Part shown: piece after piece, positions 54,238 through 63,181 of the stretch
How the letters are laid out: every line of letters begins with the position of its first letter
How positions within the stretch are numbered: the stretch's first letter is position 1
From: Aporrectodea caliginosa
Taxonomy: Eukaryota > Annelida > Clitellata > Crassiclitellata > Lumbricidae
Direction: 5' to 3'
DNA length: 64,000 nucleotides
NCBI GenBank assembly: GCA_020284085.1
Contig: JACEVL010001004.1
Span: 1 to 64,000 of the forward strand
Translations under genes and position numbers: made by a program
The notes under the pieces: generated by a model
What the model was told of the DNA's origin: nothing
Seen by the model: the letters and a program-made list of their open reading frames with translations, nothing else
The model's database searches: none

Positions 54238-57093
54238 TTACTGATCTTGAAATACTTCAGTAAAGTCAGCAGCCACTGGAGAAAAACACACATGGAAACA
54301 GTGATCCATAAAATCCCTTTCAGTTCCAAACATTTCATCACAAAATCCACATCCAAGTGGTTTGACTAGGAAAGGCGGAATATCAACAACAGATAGTCTC
54401 TTATTTCCAATAACTTTCAGATTTTGGTTTTCTCGTCCATGGGTTCTAATGTATCGCTTTTTTCTTTCGTGGACTTTTGATTTATGTAGGTAACGCTTCA
54501 CTGCAAATGCCTTGTTGCATAATTCAGACTCCTGTGTTTTATCTCCAGTGTGAGTTCTCAAGTGGTTAAAAAAACCTTGGGACCGTCTAAATGCTCTGTA
54601 AGAAGATTGGTATTCATATGACTTTTCTCTTTTATGCAATAGTTTATGTTTCCTCATAAGGTTATCAGTACGAAATGCTCTGTGACAGAACTCACATTTG
54701 TGTGCCTTTTCTGTAGAGCAGGCTTTCATGTTGGATTTCAGTTCATCATTTCCTGTGAATGCATTTGTAAATAGTTCACAGTTGTATGGTTTATCTCCAG
54801 AGTGGGTTCTTTTGTGTTGGTCTAGTTTACCTATGCTTATAAATCCTTTCAAGCATAGTTCACACTTGTATGGTTTATCTCCAGTGTGGATTCTTGTGTG
54901 CTGTTTCAGTTCGTCATTTCTTGCAAATGCTTTGGCACATAGTTCACACTTGTATGGTTTTTCTCCAGTGTGGACTCTTGTGTGTTGGTCTAGTTTGCAT
55001 TGTCTTCTAAATGCTTTCGAACATAGTTCGCAGTTGTATGGTTTTTCTTCAGTCTCGGTTCGTTTGTGAAGTTCTAGTTCATAATTTCTTGTAAATGCCT
55101 TTGCACATAGTTCACACTTGCATGGCATATATTCAATGTGGGTTCGTGTGTGAAGTTCTAGTTCGTCATTTCTTGTAAATGATTCCGCACATAGTTCACG
55201 CTTGAATGGTTTATCTCCAGAGTGGGTTCTTGTGTGCTTTTTTAGTTCATCATTTCTTGTAAATGTTTTCACACATAGTTCACACTTGAATGGTTTATCG
55301 CCAGTGTGGATTCTTGTGTGTTGGTTTAGTTTGCCTTTGCTTATAAATGCTTTCGAGCATAGTTCACACTTGTATGGTTTATCTCCGGTGTGGATTCTTG
55401 TGTGCTGTTTTAGTTCGTCATTTCTTGTAAATGCTTTGGCACATAGTTCACACTTGTATGGTTTTTCTCCAGTGTGGATTCTTGTGTGTTGGTCTAGTTT
55501 GCATTTTCTTTTAAATGCTTTTGAACATAGTTCACACTTAAATGGTTTATCTTCAGTCCTGCTTCTTGTGTGCAGTTCTAGTTCATCATTTATTGTGAAT
55601 GCTTTTGCACATAGTTCACATTTGAATGGTTTATCTCCAGCATGGGTTCCTGTGTGAAGTTCTAGTTCATCATTTCTTGTAAATACTTTCACACATAGTT
55701 CACACTTGTGTGGTTTATCTTCAGCGTGGGTTCTTGTGTGCTGTTTTAGTTCATCATTTCTTGTATATGTTCTCACACATAGTTCACACTTGAATGGTTT
55801 ATCGCCAGTGTGGGTTCTTGTGTGTTGGTCTAGTTTGCCTTTGCTTATAAATGCTTTTGAGCATAGTTCACACTTGTATGGTTTATCTCCGGTGTGGATT
55901 CTTGTGTGCTGTTTTAGTTCGTCATTTCTTGTAAATGCTTTTACACATAGTTCACACTTGAATGGTTTATCGCCAGTGTGGGTTCTTGTGTGTTGTTCTA
56001 GCTTTCCTTTTCTTGCAAATGCTTTCGAGCATAGTTCACACTTGTAGGGTTTTTCTCCATTGTGGATTCTTGTGTGAAGTTCTAGTTCATCATTTTTTTT
56101 AAATGTCTTTGCACATAGTTCACACTTGAATGGTTTATCTCCAGCGTGGGTTCTGATGTGAAGTTTTAGCTTACCATTTCTTGAAAATGCTTTCGCACAT
56201 AATTCACATTTGTATGGTTTTTCTCCAGTGTGTGTTCTTATGTGGTGTTCCAGACTGCCTTTGCTTAGAAATGCTTTCAAGCACAGTTCACAGTTGTATG
56301 GTTTATCTCCAGTGTGTGTTCTTCTGTGTTCTTGTAGTTTGCCTTTGGTTATAAATGCTTTCGAGCATATTTCACACTTGTATGGTTTTTCTCCAGTGTG
56401 GGTGCTCATATGAACATTCATACTACTCCACCATCTAAATGATTTGTCACATATGGGACATATGAATGTTCTCTCTTCTGTGTGGGTTCTTGCATGGGCA
56501 TTCAGTCGAACAAAGGATGAAAATGATTTGTCACATACGGGACATTTGTTTGGTTTTTCTGCACTATGGTATTCTGAATCTCTACACAGATCTCTCTTCC
56601 ATGCATATGTCTCGTCAGACAAATCAAACTTATATGTTTTCTCTCTACTGTGGCTTTTCATATGGTCAATGAAAGAACTATATGATGGAAAAGACTTGGT
56701 ACACAGTTGACACTTGTAAGGTTTCTCGTCAGTGTGTGTTATCATATGAACATTCAAATAACTCTTCAATCTAAATGACTTGAAACATGAGTGACATTTG
56801 TATGGTTTCTCTCCTGTGTGAATTCTAATATGATCCTTTAGATAATCAGCTCTTGTGAAAGCCTTTCCACAGAACTCACACTGGTATAGTTCTTCTGAGT
56901 GACATTTGTATGGTGTTCCTCCTGTGTGGATTCTAATATGGCGTTTTAGATCACGTGCTTCTGCGAAAGCCTTTCCACAGAACTCACACTGGTATAGTTT
57001 TTCTATTTTGTTTGTTGTTACATTCTCCTGTTTAGCTCCTGTGATGTATGTCTTCATCAGCCCTGACTCAAGCAAATCTCTATATTCACTCAT
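54238..57093 (-). CDS. ZNF-G: 951-residue C2H2 protein with homogenised finger array
   Basis: ATG at 57093 (MSEYRDLLESGLMKTY). About 24 intact and six eroded fingers, then the C2HC module (PLGCGFCDEMFGTERDF, HCFHVC, SPVAADFTEVFQDQ) and stop at 54238. The middle alternates two finger types: one with helix TRNDELKQH (contacts R, D, E, Q at -1, 2, 3, 6) and one with ISKGKLDQH (S, G, K, Q), repeated with few changes, so the array grew by two-finger (~168-bp) duplications. Eroded fingers have lost Cys (RELCAES) or His (HTRSR, HKRTE). Near the start a 36-residue, non-28 repeat (YQCEFCGKAF twice) marks an irregular duplication. It is likely nuclear and DNA-binding; the long frame argues for selection. 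Confidence 0.9.
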   Translation of the reverse strand: MSEYRDLLESGLMKTYITGAKQENVTTNKIEKLYQCEFCGKAFAEARDLKRHIRIHTGGTPYKCHSEELYQCEFCGKAFTRADYLKDHIRIHTGEKPYKCHSCFKSFRLKSYLNVHMITHTDEKPYKCQLCTKSFPSYSSFIDHMKSHSREKTYKFDLSDETYAWKRDLCRDSEYHSAEKPNKCPVCDKSFSSFVRLNAHARTHTEERTFICPICDKSFRWWSSMNVHMSTHTGEKPYKCEICSKAFITKGKLQEHRRTHTGDKPYNCELCLKAFLSKGSLEHHIRTHTGEKPYKCELCAKAFSRNGKLKLHIRTHAGDKPFKCELCAKTFKKNDELELHTRIHNGEKPYKCELCSKAFARKGKLEQHTRTHTGDKPFKCELCVKAFTRNDELKQHTRIHTGDKPYKCELCSKAFISKGKLDQHTRTHTGDKPFKCELCVRTYTRNDELKQHTRTHAEDKPHKCELCVKVFTRNDELELHTGTHAGDKPFKCELCAKAFTINDELELHTRSRTEDKPFKCELCSKAFKRKCKLDQHTRIHTGEKPYKCELCAKAFTRNDELKQHTRIHTGDKPYKCELCSKAFISKGKLNQHTRIHTGDKPFKCELCVKTFTRNDELKKHTRTHSGDKPFKRELCAESFTRNDELELHTRTHIEYMPCKCELCAKAFTRNYELELHKRTETEEKPYNCELCSKAFRRQCKLDQHTRVHTGEKPYKCELCAKAFARNDELKQHTRIHTGDKPYKCELCLKGFISIGKLDQHKRTHSGDKPYNCELFTNAFTGNDELKSNMKACSTEKAHKCEFCHRAFRTDNLMRKHKLLHKREKSYEYQSSYRAFRRSQGFFNHLRTHTGDKTQESELCNKAFAVKRYLHKSKVHERKKRYIRTHGRENQNLKVIGNKRLSVVDIPPFLVKPLGCGFCDEMFGTERDFMDHCFHVCFSPVAADFTEVFQDQ

Positions 57094-58320
57094 CGTGCAG
57101 CTTGACTTTGCTTTCAAATATTTAGATGCTTTTAATTTACATTACGTAACATCCTACTTTGTTTAAATTCTTCTAGTATTAAGTAAGTATTTTATTAGTC
57201 TTTAATTTTAAGTTCCTTCCATATGCTTAGAACTGTATCTTACGTAGACTTTGTATATTGGCATTGTCCGTTATCTGGCAACATCAGAGTTCTGCACAAT
57301 TTCACTGAGTTTCCATTGCACCGATTATTTCCATCTTGAAAAGTCGCACAAATCCTTGATGAGATAAAGTCATCATGAACATAAAGTTTCATTTTCTGCA
57401 AGTGCAGCTGCTGTCAAAATAGAATAGCAGTGAATGAAATTGAGCACTTTAACATTAAACTGAACTAAACCAATTCTCAATATTTAATTTATCTAGACAG
57501 AAATGCCAGCTCTGTAAAGATCAGTCAATGAGTACAAAATGGAAATTAATTTCCGCAATTTTTTGTTATAAATTACATTTTGAGCATACATGATAGCTAA
57601 TGCGGGTTTGCTATTTTTATGACATCTACATCCATATATACCTTAAATGAAATTATGTAGTACATTTGGTCGAAACATCAAAGTTTACACAAAGTATCAA
57701 ATTAAGTGACAGCAAATCTGTCTAAACCTCCAAATTTGTAACTTTATTCTTCTAGAAACATTCACTCACTCAATGATGAGATAATGTTATCATCATTGTC
57801 ATCATAAACATCGTGTTTCTTTTTGTACAAGACAAACTGCAGATACTGAACAATCATAGAGAAAAGGGTAAAAGTAAAAAAACAATTCTTGCTAAATAGA
57901 AGTCGAATTGATGAAAATGACTTTTGCCTAAATAGAAATTGGATTGATGAACAGAAACTTGCTTAAATGGAAGCTGGATTCATCAAAAATTATTCGGTAA
58001 AGTCATAGTTTACGTTGCTAAATTATTTGATATTGTCACTTTAAAATGGAAGCTGTATTGATGAAAGAAATTGTGTGCCTGAATGGAAGTGAGATTGCTG
58101 AAAACATTCCTGTGTTAAAAATTAAAGTTGGATTGGTCTAAATAATTTTTCCCGTAAATAGAAGCTGGATGGATGAAACTACGTTTTCGATTAAATAGAA
58201 CCTGGATTGATGAAAATAATTGTTTCCATAATAATAGAAGCTGGATCCATGAGAATATATCTTTGCCTATATAAAAGTTCCATTGATGGAAAATATTTCT
58301 TTTGTGAAATAGAAGTTGGA

Positions 58321-58813
58321 GGTTATTTCGTAGTTTAGGTTGGTAAATTATTTGAATGTCTTCAATGCCGTCCGTGGCGTTTTTAAGTAAGAACTCTAAC
58401 CTATGTCCATGATAACTATCATCTATCCCGCTTCCATTTCACTGAGAATTTTTTCCATCAATCCAGCTTCCATTTCATGATTAAAATTACCCAAATTCTA
58501 TTTAACCCAAAAAATATTTTTCATCGATGGAACTTATATTTAAGCTAAGCACTATTCTTATGGGTCCAAATTCTACTTACGGAAACAATAATTTTCACCA
58601 ATCCAGCTTCTATTGCGTGAAAAACTTAGTTTCATCAATCCAGATTTTATTTACGGCAAAAATTATTTCGATCAATCCAACTTTTATTTAAAGACATAAA
58701 TGGTTTCATCAATTCAACTTCCATTTAGGGAAATAAGTTCTTTAATCTAGATCCAGCTTCCATTTTAATTTGATGATATAAAATAATCTAGCAACCTAAA
58801 CTACGGGTTTACC
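58321..58813. mobile_element. Type-D core element, 493 bp, nested
   Basis: GGTTATTTCGTAGTTTAGG to the complement of GGTAAACCCGTAGTTTAGG. No convincing TSD, and about 25 bp of the host seems to be missing at the right. Confidence 0.75.
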
Positions 58814-58823
58814 AAATGGAACT

Positions 58824-59332
58824 GGTAAAGTCGTAGTTTACGTTGCTAAATTATTCTAATGTCTTCAATGCCGTACATGACGTTGGTAAGTAAGAAGTCT
58901 ACCTATATGCATGTTAACTATCATCAATCCACCTTCCATTTCATTGAGAAATTTTTTCATCAATCCAACTTCTATTTAATTTGGAAAAATTACTTTTATC
59001 AATCCAACTTCTATTTCATGAAAGAAATATTTGTTGTCAATGGAACTTTTATTTAAGCAAAGATATAATTTTATTCTCATGGATCCAGCTTCTAATTACG
59101 GAAACAATTATTTTCATCAATCCAGTTTCTATTGAATCGAAAACTAAATTTCATCCATCCAGCTTCTATATACGGAAAAAAATTATTTCGATCGATCTGA
59201 CTTCAATTTTTAACACAGGAACGTTTTCATCAATCCCACTTCCAATTAGGGAAACAATTTCTTTCATCAATCCAGCTTCCATTTTACAGTGACAACATCA
59301 AATAATTTAGCAAAGTAAACTACGACTTTACC
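58824..59332. mobile_element. Type-C core element, 509 bp, nested
   Basis: GGTAAAGTCGTAGTTTACG to its complement, perfect 8-bp TSD ATGGAACT (58816-58823 and 59333-59340). Nine core units in the standard order, plus the 'ttggtaagtaagaagtc' subterminal piece. Confidence 0.95.
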
Positions 59333-59489
59333 ATGGAACTTAGATTGATGAAAAAATTTCTTGATGAAATGGAAGGTGGATTGATGATAGTAAACATGCA
59401 CATTGGTAGACTGCTTACTTACCAACGTCAAGTATGGCATTGAAGACATTAGAATAATTTAGCAACGTAAACTACGACTTTACCTAATT

Positions 59490-60091
59490 CTTAATTAAAT
59501 AGAAGTCCAGCTTAAATAGAAGATGGATTGACGAAAAGGATTCTTGCCAAAAGTAGAACTTCGATTGATGACACATAATAATGCTACAAACAGTACAATG
59601 GGCGAAATTGATAATTACGACGCTAAGCTACACGCTAGCCGTATACAGCCCTCAAAAAACGTAAGTGCTGTCAGATTACTAAATTTTTGAAAGAGGATTA
59701 TAACTCACGAAATCCAGCAGAATATTAAAGACTAGTTACGATCATTTCTTTTTTTGTGTGCATCAAAATGGCGCCGCATAGAATCTCTATTCAAAACTAG
59801 AAGTTGCAATGTTGACGCTTCTCTCCTCTAGCGATCAAATTCGACATTTACAGCAAAGTAACAGCGCTAGTTGAAAGTTAACTGCATGTCCGTCACACAA
59901 TTCTGTGGTGTAAAGAGAGATGGCGTGCACACTCAATTTTCTCTAATAATTATTATTATGTGATTAGTAATAGTTCGCAAGATTGGTATGGCGTCGTAAT
60001 TTGCGCAACATAAGTTAGACCATGATGAAATTTAATATTTGTATAAGTTTCTAACACATAAGCATTAACTCTGCCACTGCACGTCCGTCCC
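59490..60091. other. Core-unit scraps and spacer
   Basis: Units at 59500-59580, then 59640-60090 without recognised features apart from 'ttctctaataattattattatg'-type low-complexity sequence. Confidence 0.5.
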
Positions 60092-60095
60092 TTAA

Positions 60096-61012
60096 CCCTC
60101 GAGCTACCAAGGGGGGGGTGGTTGCCACCCACCCCTCCTACATTTCTATGGTCACTGAGTTGACCTGAGACAACCGGAAGTGCTCAAAATAAATTAAAAT
60201 GTATGAAAATAGGTTACACTTTCACACATTTTTCATGTTTTTTCGATTATAACGTAGGCCTATTCATAATTTATTTTTGAAGAGAAATAAATTATGCTGT
60301 TGCATAGAGGACACGTAGTGCTATTTTTTCATACTGATTAATTTGTTTTTTGTTGACCGGAAGTGTTCAAAATAAATAATAATACGCGTAATATGCGTGA
60401 AAAATGGCTGAATGGAAGCACTCTCCCCTTAGTTTTTTGGCTGCAGCGTATTCGTTTGTCTTCCTGGAAGAGAAACAAAGATACCATTCTTTAGAGGGAA
60501 TGTAGGGGCTTCATTTGCGTACCTACATCTTTGTCTTTTGAATACCGGAAGTGATCAAAATAAATAATAATACGCGTAATCTGTGTGAAAATGGCTGAAT
60601 ACGGCATTACAACGTAAACCGATATATATGTATGGATATTATATATGTATGGATGTACATAATATTATATACTATATAAACATGTGTAGGGATGATTGTG
60701 TGTAGCCTATCTTTTATACATAGATCAGTTTCAAAACACACATAATCTTAAATTTGTTTATCCAAAAAGTAAAAATGTACGCAATAATATAAAATATCAC
60801 TAATTAATGGGTTCCATTGTTAAAAGTGATGTAATTTCGAGGTGCATTCACATAATGTACAACTAAATATACCATTCTGTGCAGAAATGAATGCTGAATC
60901 CATTGCTATATTACAAGTTATGATATGTGAAACCAAAAACGAAATCCAGGGGGGTGGTAACCACCCCCTCCTTGGTAGTCCGTGTTGCAAAAAAAGCTTG
61001 GTAGCCCTAGGG
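60096..61012. mobile_element. 917-bp non-autonomous piggyBac-like element, second copy
   Basis: TTAA at 60092-60095 and 61013-61016; ends CCCTCGAGCTACCAAGG and complement of CCCTAGGGCTACCAAGC. It matches 26637-27599 in the opposite orientation, including the repeated 'cacttccggt' blocks. No transposase. Confidence 0.9.
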
Positions 61013-61139
61013 TTAATGCCAGTCAGAAGCATGGATGAAGTAGGAGGGCGACGCAAATGATATGCATTATCACACAGTGTCGTTAACTGCTACCAATACT
61101 CAAGGCCGTAAATCTGTTTCGACAGGTGGGGAAAGAAAC

Positions 61140-61275
61140 TGCCCTTTAAAAAATATGTATATTCCGTCAATCCAGCAAAGAATTATGTAGGCCCTATACA
61201 TGTAGATTCATCAACCCAAATTGCAGTCAGGCCAAAAATGATTTTCATCAATCCAGGTTCCATTCTAAACCACTC
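61140..61275. repeat. Core-unit fragments
   Basis: 'gtcaatccagcaaagaatt' and 'ttcatcaatccaggttcc' remnants without TIRs. Confidence 0.4.
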
Positions 61276-61639
61276 TCAATTTATTCCCAGATCTTTATTA
61301 GAAATATTTACTAGTTTATTCTAAGACTTTCTAATTAACTTTAATCATCCGTTATCATTCATGTAAGCATTTCTACGTTTTTGTCATATTGTTTTTCTCA
61401 ATTAACGAATATGTAGGCCTATATTATGGTCTCTATTTCGCTGAAGTTCACACGCTCTTGGTCAACGGGAACTGTAGGCCTACTGCGACTCGCTCTGCTT
61501 CCCTACATTCAAAGGTACGACCACGAACCATGGAATGTCTGTCAATGTATTCCTAACTTAAACAAAAAAGTTAACTACCTGTGGAGATCAATAAGTTGTC
61601 AATTTCTTCAAGGTGACTTCGTAGTGAAGCGTTGTCCTT

Positions 61640-62085
61640 TTTATCCGTGACTCCATTCACTGGCTTCCTTTCCGCCAGCGTATCCAATTCAAGGTTTGCT
61701 CCCGCGTGAGAAACTGTATTGTTGGCTCTGCTCCTCACTATCCTAGGGCATAAAAATTATTGTAACCCAGTACCTTCTCTGCCCAGTCGTTCCTCCATTC
61801 GATCCTCGGCCCGTGGTCTTGGTTGCCCCGACGATGCGTAGCCTACTTCTACGACCCAGTCTAGGAGTTTCGCTATTGTTGGTCTCACTAGCTGGAACTG
61901 GTTGGTGGTTACCTCCGTCCCTCAGGGCCGACCTCATTTCTATTTCCATTGACCAATTCCGCAAGCCTCTGAAAACCTCTATCTCACCAGTGAATACACT
62001 GGCCCGGGTCGGGAGTGCCTCTGATTTCGAGTGACGCTATATAAATATTCGATTACAATTACCATTACAATTACAATAAAGTTCA
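61640..62085 (+). mobile_element. L2-like LINE 3' end
   Basis: Frames read HWLPFRQRIQFKVCSRV (the 'LHWLPVxxRIxFK' motif past the RT) and LPPSLRADLISISIDQFRKP then LKTSI, both typical of L2/CR1 C-termini. The 3' tail is 'attcgattacaattacc' plus (ATTACA)n at 62058-62080. Frameshifted and 5'-truncated. Confidence 0.8.
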
Positions 62086-62589
62086 ACGACTCAAATGCTT
62101 TTGTCATGTGAAATCGGTATCTTATTACCTAAGAATCGCAGTAACGGAGGACAATTTTAATTTATTCGGTAGATGTCAGAAGCATAAGAGCAATCCAATT
62201 TCTACTTAACGAAGTTTTGTTTTAATGGATCCCATTTTGATTAACTAAACAACGCAATAATTATTTCTTCTTAACTATCGGTTTCATAATTTTACGAGTC
62301 TCGGTGAGTAATCCATCTGCATTTCATTTATTGACAGACAGTTTATAAATTATTTTCTGTGATTATATATTTTTTTATTAATTAAGGTATATTTTACTAA
62401 TCGCATGGCACTAAAATGCATATTAATCTACCACGAGAAGCCATGTGGGTTATGACGTCTTAGCGACTTTAGTTTCTTAGTCTCGGTATGCGATGGCGGG
62501 TGTCCTGTCTTCTCTCTCGCCGTCTAATATGCGGTCAGTGTATTCATTTGAGCTGAGTTGGCTAGGGTTGATAGTCCGAAGATCAGATA

Positions 62590-62807
62590 ATCTTAGATCA
62601 ATCCAGCTTCTTCTTCAACACAGGAATGTTTTCATCAATCCCACTTCCATTTAGGGAAACAATTTTTTCATCAATCCAGCTTCCATTTTACAGTGACAAC
62701 ATCAAATAATTTAGCAACGTAAACTACGACTTTACCATAACTTTGTATACGAAATTTCTGTAGACGATGTGTCGTAGACGAAAAGTCTAGATGAATTGTC
62801 GTGACAC
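62590..62807. mobile_element. Right ends of a type-C element nested in a type-A element
   Basis: Core units, then the type-C terminus (complement of GGTAAAGTCGTAGTTTACG, ending 62738), then at once 'aactttgtatacgaaattt' and the type-A tandem arm ending in the complement of GGTGTCACGAC at 62807. Left parts are missing. Confidence 0.65.
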
Positions 62808-63181
62808 CTCTCAAATGTCGTCGCATGTATATGCAGAGATACCGAGTTTAGAAGTTTCTACATTATGTTCTACAGTAGCCTGTTGATGTTACGGCCGTCG
62901 TCGCTGTTATAGGACCTCCGGATGCATTGTGTTCAGCAGTTATCTTTCAAATAATTCTTCAACGTTGGTAAGAAATGCGTTTGGAGCTAACTCGGTGCTG
63001 CAGAAACCTCCATCTGCATGCGTGATTTGTTATAGTCACTCCTAGTTTAACCACCGAGAAATACCACTGTAATAGGGGAAAGGCTTTATCTATTAGATGT
63101 ACACTCTGTGGGAATTCTAAGTGAAATTTGGGACTACTTCTACCGTAGTTAGAATTATTTTTCTGTATTGTAGATTTGAAG

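Larger units (their letters stand above)
57996..59484. mobile_element. Type-C core element hosting two later elements
   Basis: It starts GGTAAAGTCATAGTTTACG at 57996 and ends in the complement at 59484. Its own sequence is 57996-58320 and 59341-59484; the rest is a type-D (58321-58813) and a type-C (58824-59332) element. About 470 bp when the insertions are removed. Confidence 0.75.

Noticed and set aside
54698..56047. Long plus-strand open frames with repeated 'HSSHLNGLSPVW' opposite ZNF-G
   Set aside because: They are the antisense of the TGEKPYKCELC linkers; no independent support. Likewise 21804-22957, 29210-30441 and 38627-40041.
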